Positions 23,701 to 32,646 are shown, numbered from the stretch's first letter. The stretch is 40,672 bases of DNA from Parcubacteria group bacterium (GCA_016188785.1 JACPHD010000007.1:1-40672); one strand, 5' to 3'. Numbers and translations: made by a program. Notes: generated by a model not told the origin, from the letters alone.

Positions 23701-26700
23701 CGGCGGCGGCACTTTCGGCTCCGGCGCTTTTACCCCGCCTTATGTTACCGGCTCAACCCCGGCGCCAGGCATGTACGATATACCGGTTAACCAAAAAATT
23801 GTGTTTAATTTTTCCGAAGCCATGGCCGATGACGCTGGTACTTATGTTTTAAAAAATTATCTAAAACCATATACTTTGTCCGGCGCTAATCCGCCTTATA
23901 CCGAGACTGCCGTTGCGGCCGCTTCTTATTCAGTTTCCCTGGATACTTCTAAAAAAGTCGCCACGGTTACGATTACTGACAATGCAACAAAAATGACAGC
24001 CAGCACGCGCTACCGCGTCAAAGTTTTGGGCGGGGCCAAAGCTTCTTCCGGCATGACTCTTTCAGCTCCGGGCGGAGAAGCTAACCAGATGTACCTGACT
24101 GAATTTAAAACTTCTTCCAGCGCTGATGGCGATACGGCCGCACCAGCCATCACCGGCCTTTATCCGACTGGCGGCGCCACGGCCGTATCAGTCAACACCA
24201 ACGCAGTTAACGTGGGCTTTAATAAAGACATGAACGCCTCTACTCTAACTACCAGTAATTTCTATCTGTCCATTGGCTCAACCGCTGTTAACGGCACGGT
24301 TGATTACCGGCCAGCCGAGCGCCAAGCTTACTTTATACCGAAAAACTCGCTTAATGCCACTACTACTTATACTATAAATTTGACTGCTAGTGTTTTAGCT
24401 TTAAACGGCCAGGCTTTAACCGCCTCTACTTCTGTCTTCACTACCGGCGGAGCTGACACCGGACTGCCCACGGTTAGTTTCATTAACGCGGATGATTATT
24501 CTTTAGCCATTACTTTTTCCGAGCCCATGAACTCGGCCAAAGCGGTTGATACTTTAAATTATGCTTCTTCCACCTTAAATCCAGCCCGTTACACCATTAA
24601 ACAAGGCGCAACCGGCTTCAACGCGGAAACCGGCGGCGCCACCGTAACTTTAGGCGCTGATGTCTCTTTATCTTATGATGCCATCACCAATACCGTTATT
24701 ATTAAAGGCGTTAGCTTAACCGCCGGCAACGAGGTTTATGTTTCAGTCTACGCGGTTAAGGACGCGGCCGGCAATGTTATGACTACTGGCAATACGGCTA
24801 AGGCTCCGGTGCAAAGCAGTTCCACCACTAAAGGCGCTTTGGGCCCTATGGCCATGTCTTCTGACGCTTTTTCTATGGGCGGCGGCTTTATGCCTACCAG
24901 CTTTTCCGGCTCCACTTTTGGTTTTGCGCCGCCGGTTGATGTCAAACCATTCAGTATGATGGCCGGTAAAACCACGATCTACGGCGTGCGTCTGCCTATT
25001 TCTAAGCAAATTCCGGCCGGCGGCACGATTGTTTTAACCTTCCCTACTGGTTTTGATATAACTGGGGCTAAACAGGATATTAACAGCCCCATGCGCTCGG
25101 ACTTAAATGGTCCGGGCACAGGCGCACCCACCTTTAAATGCCTTACCAATGTGAGCGGCGGTAAATCTTGCGCTACTACAGCCAACGCCGATGATACAGG
25201 CGCGGCGCAAGGCGGCTTGGCTGATGACGGCGTAGTGGTAAATACGGCAGCGCGCGCCGTCACTGTTTATCTCTCTTCAGCCACTAATTCCGCCGGTCAT
25301 GATTTCTTAACTTTAGACATCGCCGGTATAATAAATTCCGTGGTACCTAAAGACTTTAATACCGCCGGCTATACGGTTGACATTAAAACCAAAAATGGCT
25401 CCACTTTATTAGAATCTTTAACTTCACAGCCCTTCTTTATTCAGACCGGCGGCGCTTATTCCATTAGTGGCACGATTACGGCTACCGGCGCCAACGGCGT
25501 TAGTTCTACTACTAAAATATATCTGATGTCGCCCATGACCGGACCGACCGATGTTACGGCCACTTTTGACGGCGGCGGCGGAACGACCGCTGCTTATTCG
25601 TTCACTGGCTTATCCGCCGGTGAATATTTCCTGTTCACTGATCCGTCAATCACTTTAGGCACGGTTGACTTTGTGGGCAAACAAATGCCGGAAAGAATCT
25701 CTATTACTAATGCTAATGTAACTTATAATATCAGCTTAACCAACGCTGATTCAGGCACATCAGTTACCATTTCGGTTAAAGGTCCAGCCAGCGAGCCGAT
25801 TGATGTTTTTGCCGGCTCGCCTACTGGCTTTAAAGTTAAACAAGTAACCTTAAATAGTAATGCTAACGATTATGACAGTATTACGCTTAAATTAGCCGAT
25901 GGCAATTGGATGGTGGGCGTAGGTCCGCAGATGCCTAAAGGTCCTATGTCCGGTCCGCCGCCCACGCCAACTTATCTGCCGCCTCAACCGGTAAATATTA
26001 CCGTACAGTCCGGCGGCAGTCCGGCGGTGGTGGAGAATAGCGATACGGCTAATGACGGCACTCTTAAGTTTACTTTAACTACGGCTGATAAATATATTAA
26101 AGGTACGGTTAAAGACGGTTCCGGCAAAGTTATGGCCAATGCTGAAGTCTACGCTTATTCGCCTCAAGGCGGTCTGGGCACGCATGGCCAAACCGCTACT
26201 GACGGCACTTTCTCTTTGGGCGTTACCGACGGTTCTTATATTGTAGGCTCATTCGTACCTGGCATGCCTTCGTCCAAAGAAGTGCCAGTAGTAGTTACTA
26301 GCGATGCCACTACTTATCTTTTAATTGACGGCTCTACTACGGCCATAGAGGCCGCGACCGCGCTAACCTCATTCATCTTAAAAATCGCCAAGCCTGATTA
26401 TACAATTTCCGGTAAAGTCACAGATGGTACCAATGTCGTGCAAGGCGCTTCGGTTTATGCTTACCGCACGGATGGACCAGGCCATTCTAATGCTAATACG
26501 GATTCTTCCGGCAACTATACCTTATATGTATCAAATGGCACCTGGAAAGTTGGCGTCTTCCTGCCCCAATACGGTAATTTAACTGAACAGACAGTGACTA
26601 TTAGCGGAGCTAATGCCAGCAACCAAAATTTCGCGCCTTCTAGCACTGGCACCTTTAATTCTATTGCCGGTACGGTAACCGTGAACAACGTCAACCAGCA

Positions 26701-29287
26701 AGGCGCTTTTGTCCGCATTAACGGCAATAATACTTCTAATGAAGCTATTACCGGTACAAATGGCCAATACAGTTTTAAAGTGCCGCAAGGCAATGGTTAT
26801 GTTATAAAACTTAACATTCCAGGCATGGGTGAAGCCTCAACCACAGCCGCCTTTAATGTTACCGGCGATATCACCGGCAAAGATTTCGCCATTGGCGCGA
26901 CCAGCACTATTACTGTTTTAACCTCTTCCTCGGTCACTAAAGCTTTTGTTGAATTGATGGACATCAATGGCGTGGGCGGCCGCGCGGAAATTACTAATGC
27001 TACTTCTACCAGCTTAAGTCTGCCTAGCGGCAGCTATAAAGTTGCGGTTAACATACCGGGCATAAGCTTACCGTTAACCGCCATCGCCGGCACTACAGTC
27101 AACACGGCCTATGCCACTTCTACCGGCGTAGGCGTAATTACGGTTAATGGCGCGGAAAGCTTAACCGTGACTTTACCGACTTTACGCACTGTTTCCGGCG
27201 CTACCAGCGTGGGTGATGCCTGGGTAGAAATTATTAATAACTCCAGCGGCATTCACTTTGGTACTAAATCAGCTTCTACTACGCCTTATGCCTGGAGCCT
27301 GCAAGTGGCTGATTCGGCCACGGATTATATCATCAATGCCATGAAACCAGGCTATTATCGCGACCCATCCAACCTAACGGTTAATGGCGCTAATCCGGCC
27401 AGCCAGACTCTTACCTTAACCGCTTCCACTTTAAACATCTCCGGCCAGGTGAAAATCGGCTCTGCCGGCGCGGCCAACGCTTTTGTGCGCGCGGAAAAAC
27501 AAGGCGCTGGTTTTTCCGGCACCCAGGCCGACGCTAACGGTAATTTCACTTTGCCGATTACAGCCGGAACCTGGAAAATTTATGGCGTGGCCGAGGGTTA
27601 TGCTGAAACTGCTTACTCGGGCAATCCGATTATAATTACCACTAGCTCATCGGCTGGCAATAATATTACTTTAAGCTCCACGGTTTCCTTAAGCCCGCCA
27701 AAATCAAAAACCATTACCCCGTCAAGCGGCGGCACTTTGGACGACCCGGTGGCTGGAGTAAAAATAACCATGTTAGCTAATGCTTTAAGTCAGGATACTT
27801 CGGCCGGTAATATCCAAACCAAAGAAACCAATAATGTGCGCTCCACTTCAAATTCCAAGCCGATTGACAAAAAAGGCATAGAAATAACCGCTATTGATTC
27901 TAATAAAAATCCGATTAAAAAATTATCTAACTCCGTCACTGTGGAAATGAGCTATAATAACACTGAATTGGCCACCACGCCTTCGGCCTCTGATTCATCA
28001 ATCAACACTAAAACAGAAGCGGACAAACTGCAAATGGCTTATTGGGACGAAACTACGGCCAACTGGGTAACTCTGCCTTCAACCATTACTTATTACAAAT
28101 CAGATGGCACGATTTTAGACAGCTCTGACTCGGCGCATACACCGGCCGCTAATTTATCTAATGTGGCCACGACTACAATTTCGGCCCCCACCACTCACTT
28201 TTCGCTTTATGCTCCGGTTTCTACAACCGATGGCGCGCCAGGCACGCCAACTGGTTTAACTGCGTCCACTCAAAGCACAACGCAGATCAATTTAAGCTGG
28301 ACCGCGGTTTCCGGAGCTGTAAGCTATGATCTCTACCGTAATACGGTTGACAGCGGCGACTTTCCCCGAGTAGGCAGTGAACCTAGCACTACCAGCACTT
28401 CTTATTCTGATACTGGTTTAACCGCTGGCACGACTTATTATTATAAAGTAAGCGCCATAAACGGTTCGGGCGAATCAATCGCCTCGGGCGCTGTTTCAGC
28501 CACCACTCAATCTTCTGGAGGAGCGGTAATCGCTCCGGCCAGCGGTAATCTCCAGACTGCTTCTCCGTCAACTCTGGCCCCTACACCCACACCAACTACC
28601 ACCCCGCCGCCGACTGCGCCGGCTACCACCGCCACCCCAACACCAGCCACCCCCGCGATCACTGCGACTCCAGCTATCACAGCCGGCGGCGGCACTTCAC
28701 AGATAAAAAATATCGTGGCTGAAGCCGCCACAGTTGCCAGCGGAAAAACTGAACAGATTTTATCAGCTATTGGTTCAAGTAAGGATAACAAAGCTGAAAC
28801 TTCAGCCGCGATAAAATATACGACCAATTTAATAAACAAACAAAAAATTACTACCAGCGCCAAAACCGCCCTAACTAATTTTATTGCCTATGGCACGCCC
28901 ACCACTAAAGTTTTAGGCGCTGGTGAACGAGCCGGCGTAGTCAACTCTTACAAATCAACTTTTGGCAAAGTGCCGTCAACCGAAACTGAATGGTCTGATG
29001 TAATAAAAATCGCTAATGGCAGATGGCCGTCTGCCCGCGACGTTAAATCAGAAAATGCTTCTACTGATGCTTTTAAGAAAATCTATAAGCGCTCGCCTGA
29101 CCGAAAAAATGCTAATGATGACGCGGCCGTAACCGTAATCGCCTACGGCTTAAGGCCAGCGGCCAGAAACACTAACAGCGAGAAAGCCGCCATTAAGAGC
29201 TTTAAAGCCATCTACGGTTATAACCCGAAAAGCGCCACCGCCTGGGACATAGTAAGAGCCGTAGCATATTCAGGGGCGAAGAGGTAA
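20675..29287 (+). CDS. Giant secreted surface protein (2870 aa): bacterial Ig-like (SbsA/Big_5-type), multiple CarboxypepD_reg-like domains, FN3, Pro/Thr linker, conserved C-terminal module
   Basis: Signal region TFKNLAKKFVVGLTITATVLWSMSSSLLIPTLPAKAA; repeats such as ISGKVTDGTNVVQGASVYAYRTDG..GNYTLYVSNGTWKVGV; FN3 GTPTGLTASTQSTTQINLSWTAVSGAVSYDLYRNT..; PTPTTTPPPTAPATTATPTPATPAI; C-term YGYNPKSATAWDIVRAVAYSGAKR. Confidence 0.85.
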   Translation: MINKISNGVKTFKNLAKKFVVGLTITATVLWSMSSSLLIPTLPAKAALISPNVIGLINGNFPDAPIKASSAATAIVKLNISASAANQTLQAVTVAFTTSPGTFATTTLANITANTSSGVALYNDSAGNVGSLVATSTTGWTGLTSNITLTPQPAISIGTATSTFYVVIRTSGTAANNYQIMATIPANSVITSNGSGPAADYTANSFRVDTAVPSITSVTGNSGSPNLTVTFSEPVQKSGGGALTANQFTFVDNGTTTGHSTSTASHMAGHPVATVTLTANTDSGDFDGTPSTLAAATSTITDMAGNVVAPTAVPLTSPITITTYVVPTATTTAVYSASNPLVTFAATGGNGIYTWSDVGTSLTPTSLSLSAGGVLTGTATSSMGNYQVLIKVADNAVPAASTTKNFTINVGTAGGAVPGISNITPGGGATSTTPTLTITGSNTNFSSASVVTFTMPQGVNGTVGITGNGAVSAISATSLSVPITIAAGATVGARDVKVTTGSQIVFMPSGFSVFAGGGATGLGLNLPTDAATNVSVTQGSPNFNFNPSTNAGVNSYRLTIKPNSDFSGTALWDYVFPIPALMSTSHCGASTCNVSFGAGQFMPITQATQLAANTTYYWNVRTYSQMPGNVSDSNVPLEMTAVRSFTSTAEIADNAPPSIDHQPIFSAQASTALNIFARVMDNIANASTTPALTTKVLYCATAGCTPTDATGSSTAISIGNGYFKYTIPAGASGVGAAGALVRYWLQANDGTNTTWYKNTGDAPFQLTTAAAGSATITGTVMDNAGTPAAILGATVSIKGTGFNTTTAADGTYTLSNLSPGTYDIVAVRTGYTDSIINGIPAGATGINFTLYSGGGGGFGGDTTRPHLKFSGPPDNGMAPGNDSNFKIFMAFDKAMNQTVITNSGNITVNSLNPLTGALTNITASGTLTYYQNAPPAGAPAENNLAIWSLTSPNTFGDNKTIVVKITPSVADTANNAIQGNQPDGSYAFSFTTNKVADFTSFNTSTGAFSGGGTFGSGAFTPPYVTGSTPAPGMYDIPVNQKIVFNFSEAMADDAGTYVLKNYLKPYTLSGANPPYTETAVAAASYSVSLDTSKKVATVTITDNATKMTASTRYRVKVLGGAKASSGMTLSAPGGEANQMYLTEFKTSSSADGDTAAPAITGLYPTGGATAVSVNTNAVNVGFNKDMNASTLTTSNFYLSIGSTAVNGTVDYRPAERQAYFIPKNSLNATTTYTINLTASVLALNGQALTASTSVFTTGGADTGLPTVSFINADDYSLAITFSEPMNSAKAVDTLNYASSTLNPARYTIKQGATGFNAETGGATVTLGADVSLSYDAITNTVIIKGVSLTAGNEVYVSVYAVKDAAGNVMTTGNTAKAPVQSSSTTKGALGPMAMSSDAFSMGGGFMPTSFSGSTFGFAPPVDVKPFSMMAGKTTIYGVRLPISKQIPAGGTIVLTFPTGFDITGAKQDINSPMRSDLNGPGTGAPTFKCLTNVSGGKSCATTANADDTGAAQGGLADDGVVVNTAARAVTVYLSSATNSAGHDFLTLDIAGIINSVVPKDFNTAGYTVDIKTKNGSTLLESLTSQPFFIQTGGAYSISGTITATGANGVSSTTKIYLMSPMTGPTDVTATFDGGGGTTAAYSFTGLSAGEYFLFTDPSITLGTVDFVGKQMPERISITNANVTYNISLTNADSGTSVTISVKGPASEPIDVFAGSPTGFKVKQVTLNSNANDYDSITLKLADGNWMVGVGPQMPKGPMSGPPPTPTYLPPQPVNITVQSGGSPAVVENSDTANDGTLKFTLTTADKYIKGTVKDGSGKVMANAEVYAYSPQGGLGTHGQTATDGTFSLGVTDGSYIVGSFVPGMPSSKEVPVVVTSDATTYLLIDGSTTAIEAATALTSFILKIAKPDYTISGKVTDGTNVVQGASVYAYRTDGPGHSNANTDSSGNYTLYVSNGTWKVGVFLPQYGNLTEQTVTISGANASNQNFAPSSTGTFNSIAGTVTVNNVNQQGAFVRINGNNTSNEAITGTNGQYSFKVPQGNGYVIKLNIPGMGEASTTAAFNVTGDITGKDFAIGATSTITVLTSSSVTKAFVELMDINGVGGRAEITNATSTSLSLPSGSYKVAVNIPGISLPLTAIAGTTVNTAYATSTGVGVITVNGAESLTVTLPTLRTVSGATSVGDAWVEIINNSSGIHFGTKSASTTPYAWSLQVADSATDYIINAMKPGYYRDPSNLTVNGANPASQTLTLTASTLNISGQVKIGSAGAANAFVRAEKQGAGFSGTQADANGNFTLPITAGTWKIYGVAEGYAETAYSGNPIIITTSSSAGNNITLSSTVSLSPPKSKTITPSSGGTLDDPVAGVKITMLANALSQDTSAGNIQTKETNNVRSTSNSKPIDKKGIEITAIDSNKNPIKKLSNSVTVEMSYNNTELATTPSASDSSINTKTEADKLQMAYWDETTANWVTLPSTITYYKSDGTILDSSDSAHTPAANLSNVATTTISAPTTHFSLYAPVSTTDGAPGTPTGLTASTQSTTQINLSWTAVSGAVSYDLYRNTVDSGDFPRVGSEPSTTSTSYSDTGLTAGTTYYYKVSAINGSGESIASGAVSATTQSSGGAVIAPASGNLQTASPSTLAPTPTPTTTPPPTAPATTATPTPATPAITATPAITAGGGTSQIKNIVAEAATVASGKTEQILSAIGSSKDNKAETSAAIKYTTNLINKQKITTSAKTALTNFIAYGTPTTKVLGAGERAGVVNSYKSTFGKVPSTETEWSDVIKIANGRWPSARDVKSENASTDAFKKIYKRSPDRKNANDDAAVTVIAYGLRPAARNTNSEKAAIKSFKAIYGYNPKSATAWDIVRAVAYSGAKR

Positions 29288-29386
29288 ACCCCGTTAGAAA
29301 AATGTCGCTTGTTGGTGGCTTTAAACCACCAACTGCGACAGAATTATTTACCTCCGACTTCGTCAAAGGCTTTTTCTAACGGGGTA
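29287..29386. repeat. Third ACCCCGTTAGAAAAA/TTTTTCTAACGGGGT inverted repeat, immediately after the giant gene's stop, with an inner hairpin
   Basis: Arms 29288-29302 and 29371-29385, 15/15 bp; inner TGTCGCTTGTTGGTGG ... CCACCAACTGCGACA. Confidence 0.9.
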
Positions 29387-29549
29387 AAAACCAAAATTAT
29401 TTATCAAACAGAATTTTAAAGGTCGAGCCCTAACCGGCTAAAATTCATAATCTTGATAAATTTATAAATAATAAAAAACAATAAAAATTAATATTCTGTT
29501 AGGCCTAAATATTAATTTTTATTAACCAAATTAAGAAATTAAAAAGACT

Positions 29550-30668
29550 ATGAAAAAATTATTTAAATCAAAACTGCTTATCCAGATAGTTGTCGCCTCC
29601 ATGGTCGCAACGCTCGCTATGGCAGGAATTGTCGCGGCGGCCACAACCATTGGAACGAACATTAACACTGGCGGCACTTTGACCGCTACCGGAGCGACCA
29701 CCATCTATGGAGCGACTTCCATTGGTGGAGCGTTGACCGCGACCAGTACTTTGAGTGTAAGCGGAGTCACCACTTTTGCCGACAATGCTTCAACCACCGG
29801 CAGCGCGGTTTTAAAATCAGCTACCATCAACTCTGACACCGGCGCTATCAGCTTTGGCGATGAAAACCTGTCCACCAGCGGCACCTTAACTCTGTCCAGC
29901 GGAACATTCAACTTTAACACCGCTTCCACCTCGGCCGGCAGTACTGGCAGCTTAAAAATTCTGTCTCTTGGCTCTGACACCGGCGCCTTTAGCGTTTCTG
30001 CTACAGCTTCCACGACTGGCACAGCGGTTTTAAAATCAGCTACCATCAACTCTGATACCGGCGCTATCAGCTTTGGCGATGAAAACCTGTCCACCAGCGG
30101 AACATTTTCCTCTGGAGCCGCTTCCTTTTCCGGCAATGCTTCAACTACCGGCACGGCAGTTCTAAAATCAACCGGACTTGGTTCTGATACTGGCACCATT
30201 GCCGTTTCTGCTACGGCTTCCACGACTGGCACAGCGGTTTTAAAATCCTCCACCATCAACTCTGACACCGGCGCTATCAGCTTTGGCGATGAAAATCTGA
30301 CTACTACCGGCAACATTGACCTGGCAACGGCTTCCTCAACCGGATTAGTCAAACTACAAAACGCCTCATCAACTTTAGCTAATTTCGGCGGCGGCACCAC
30401 GGTAGCCAAACTTTTATTCGGAACCTGCACGGTAGATTTTGGCACTTCACTTGGAGCCGGAACAGCAACCACAACCAATTGTACCGCTACTGGAGTTGAC
30501 AACACTTACAAATTTTTTGTAACACCGTCTAACCTGGAAACATACCTTGCTTTCAACAGCGCCTCTTCCACCGGAACCAATGTAATTCAAGTACAAGTAT
30601 TTAACACCAGCACTTCTACTCCGCTAACTATCGCCTCTCACACTTGGGCCTGGATGGCCATTAAATAA
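29550..30668 (+). CDS. Secreted repeat protein (Thr/Ser-rich, stalk/beta-repeat type)
   Basis: Signal peptide MKKLFKSKLLIQIVVASMVATLAMAGIVAAA; repeated STTGTAVLKSATINSDTGAISFGDENLSTSGT units. Confidence 0.75.
   Translation: MKKLFKSKLLIQIVVASMVATLAMAGIVAAATTIGTNINTGGTLTATGATTIYGATSIGGALTATSTLSVSGVTTFADNASTTGSAVLKSATINSDTGAISFGDENLSTSGTLTLSSGTFNFNTASTSAGSTGSLKILSLGSDTGAFSVSATASTTGTAVLKSATINSDTGAISFGDENLSTSGTFSSGAASFSGNASTTGTAVLKSTGLGSDTGTIAVSATASTTGTAVLKSSTINSDTGAISFGDENLTTTGNIDLATASSTGLVKLQNASSTLANFGGGTTVAKLLFGTCTVDFGTSLGAGTATTTNCTATGVDNTYKFFVTPSNLETYLAFNSASSTGTNVIQVQVFNTSTSTPLTIASHTWAWMAIK
29788..30303 (+). repeat. Intragenic direct repeats of ~90 nt (three near-identical copies)
   Basis: GCGGTTTTAAAATCAGCTACCATCAACTCTGACACCGGCGCTATCAGCTTTGGCGATGAAAACCTG at ~29807, ~30023 and (with TCCTCC) ~30233. 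Confidence 0.85.
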
Positions 30669-30691
30669 AGCCAAATAATTAATAAATTTCT

Positions 30692-31978
30692 ATGAAAAAA
30701 TTTCTAGTCACAACTGTATTGGCTTTATTATTGGTTACCTCAGCAGTAGTCGCGGCCACCACGGATTTTACGGCTAACAATGACGTTACTGTAGACACGG
30801 TTACCGGTGATGGCCTTAATGCTACCTTACTAATATTAAACAGTTCCACTGCGGAAAGCTGGACTTTTTCCAGCGGAGATTTCACCGTAACTAACCCGGG
30901 AACTTTTAAAGTTGGCGCGGCCAGCAGTTTAGTAAAAAGCATTAAAGTTAAAAATTCCGGCGGCGCGGTCATCGCTTGCGCTAACAACACCACAGCCGGC
31001 ACCAGTTATGTTACCCTGCCTACGGCCTCGGCTACTTATACTGTTGTGCCTTCAACTACTGAAAGCTGTGTCACACTTTGTACTGCGCAAACCGGCGCCA
31101 GTACTTACTATCAAAATGATGGCACCTATACCTTGCCCACCTGCGGCGTAGCTACTTGTAGCGGTACCTATACCTTATCAGCGGCCTCGGCCAGCACCTC
31201 AACTACCTGCAACCCTCCGGCAGTATCCGGTGGCGGCGGATTAGCTACTCCGGCCACCCCAGCCACCCCAGCCACGCCGACGCCGGCTGAAACGCCAGCC
31301 ACCCCGGCCACGCCAGCCACCCCGGCCACGCCAGCCACCCCGGCCACGCCAGCCACGCCAGCCAACGCTACCGCTAAAGCAGCCGAGCTGATTAAAAACA
31401 TCGTGGCCGAAGCTACCACTCTATTCAGCGGCAACTCAATGAAACTCGCGGCTGATATGGGTATAAAAACTGATGCCAAAGCCGAAGACGCGGCTGAAAC
31501 TAAATACACGGCTAAATTAGTAAGCGGTTTGAAAGCAGTCACCACCACAGCCAAAGACGCTATTACTTATTTTGTGGCTTACGGTACGCCTACGACCAAA
31601 GTCCTGGGCGCGGGCGAACGTGCCGGCGTAGTCAACTCTTACAAATCAGCTTTTGGCAAAGTGCCGACCACCGAAACCGAATGGTCAGACGCCATTAAAA
31701 TCGGCAACGGCCGCTGGCCGAGCGAAAAAAGCACAACTGCGGAAACTAAAGCCACGCAAGAATTTAAGAAAGTCTATAAGCGCTCGCCTGATATGAAACA
31801 GCCTAATGACAACGCGGCCGTAACGGTTATCTCTTACGGTTTAAGACCGTCCGCCAGAAACACTAACAGCGAAAAAGCCGCCATTAAAAGCTTTAAAGCC
31901 ATTTACGGCCACGCGCCGGTTAGCGCTTTAGCCTGGGATATTGTAAGATCAATCGCTTATTCAGGAGCTAAAAGATAA
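30692..31978 (+). CDS. Secreted protein with PATP stalk and the conserved C-terminal module shared with the giant protein
   Basis: Signal peptide MKKFLVTTVLALLLVTSAVVAA; (ATP)n linker; C-term LIKNIVAEATTLFSG...AYGTPTTKVLGAGERAGVVNSYKSAFGKVPTTETEWSD...YSGAKR aligns to the C-terminus of 20675-29287. Confidence 0.8.
   Translation: MKKFLVTTVLALLLVTSAVVAATTDFTANNDVTVDTVTGDGLNATLLILNSSTAESWTFSSGDFTVTNPGTFKVGAASSLVKSIKVKNSGGAVIACANNTTAGTSYVTLPTASATYTVVPSTTESCVTLCTAQTGASTYYQNDGTYTLPTCGVATCSGTYTLSAASASTSTTCNPPAVSGGGGLATPATPATPATPTPAETPATPATPATPATPATPATPATPANATAKAAELIKNIVAEATTLFSGNSMKLAADMGIKTDAKAEDAAETKYTAKLVSGLKAVTTTAKDAITYFVAYGTPTTKVLGAGERAGVVNSYKSAFGKVPTTETEWSDAIKIGNGRWPSEKSTTAETKATQEFKKVYKRSPDMKQPNDNAAVTVISYGLRPSARNTNSEKAAIKSFKAIYGHAPVSALAWDIVRSIAYSGAKR
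31250..31364 (+). repeat. Coding microsatellite/minisatellite (9/18-nt GCCACCCCG-GCCACGCCA units, PATP stalk)
   Basis: Tandem units read directly. Confidence 0.9.
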
Positions 31979-31992
31979 TAAACCAATACAGA

Positions 31993-32030
31993 CAAACCCC
32001 CCACCAAAATTTGGTGGGGGGTTTATTTTG
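31993..32030. terminator. Bidirectional rho-independent terminator
   Basis: AAACCCCCCACCAAA-ATTTGGTGGGGGGTTTATTTTG between convergent genes. Confidence 0.85.
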
Positions 32031-32050
32031 TCTATCCTTTGTTTTACCTT

Positions 32051-32332
32051 TTACAAAACCGCTTCCTTGGCCGCTTTAGCCACTTTAAATTTAACCACAG
32101 TCTTAGCTTTAATCTGAATTTGTTCACCAGTGGCTGGGTTCCGGCCCATTCTGGCGGCGCGGTTAATTTTCACTAATTTACCCAATCCAGGGATAACAAA
32201 TTCACCATTCTTTTTAACCTCTTTTAAGGCTAAATTGGCTAACTTTTCAATAAAATTAGCCGTGTCCTTCTTGCTCATACCGGCTTCAGCCGCCATGGCG
32301 TCCAACAGTTGAGACTTGGTCATTTTTGACAT
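32051..32332 (-). CDS. HU/IHF-family DNA-binding protein
   Basis: MTKSQLLDAMAAEAGMSKKDTANFIEKLANLALKEVKKNGEFVIPGLGKLVKINRAARMGRNPATGEQIQIKAKTVVKFKVAKAAKEAV. Confidence 0.95.
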   Translation of the reverse strand: MSKMTKSQLLDAMAAEAGMSKKDTANFIEKLANLALKEVKKNGEFVIPGLGKLVKINRAARMGRNPATGEQIQIKAKTVVKFKVAKAAKEAVL

Positions 32333-32503
32333 AATTTTTTAAATTATATGTAAATTATTAAAGTTTTCCACACTTTTTCTTTATTATAGCCTAAATTTTT
32401 AAAAAAGCCAATCAATAAACGCATTTTTGTTTAATTATTATGCGGCAAATTATTTCTTAACCTATGCGCCAAGCTCTTCATAATTTACATTTAAAACAAC
32501 GCA

Positions 32504-32646
32504 TAATTTAGAACCTTGCCAACCCCGGCCGATTTGGCCCAGATTTTGCCCTGATGCGCTTCAATCATCAGGCGCGCTACATACAGGCCCAGGCCCGTGC
32601 CTTCGGTATGAATTAAGGACGAAGCGCCGGAACCGCGGGAAAATTT
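32504..32646 (-). pseudogene. Histidine-kinase 3'-end remnant A (HATPase_c)
   Basis: Encodes KFSRGSGASSLIHTEGTGLGLYVARLMIEAHQGKIWAKSAGVGK; aligns to 39117-39256 of the larger kinase gene but diverged. Confidence 0.85.

Noticed and set aside
20641-28863. Antisense ORFs across the giant gene (e.g. 21829-22269, 24743-25009, 28507-28863)
   Set aside because: Mirror compositions of the coding strand; no recognisable domains or independent regulatory signals.
29705-30505. 266-aa antisense ORF opposite the 372-aa repeat protein
   Set aside because: Its internal repeats simply mirror the coding-strand repeats; the coding-strand product has a clear signal peptide.
31250-31364. Possible CRISPR-like array
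   Set aside because: Unit is 9/18 nt with no unique spacers, and it is in frame within a secreted protein.
31168-31554. Antisense ORF with AGVAGVAGVAG repeat
   Set aside because: Reverse-complement reading of the PATP minisatellite.
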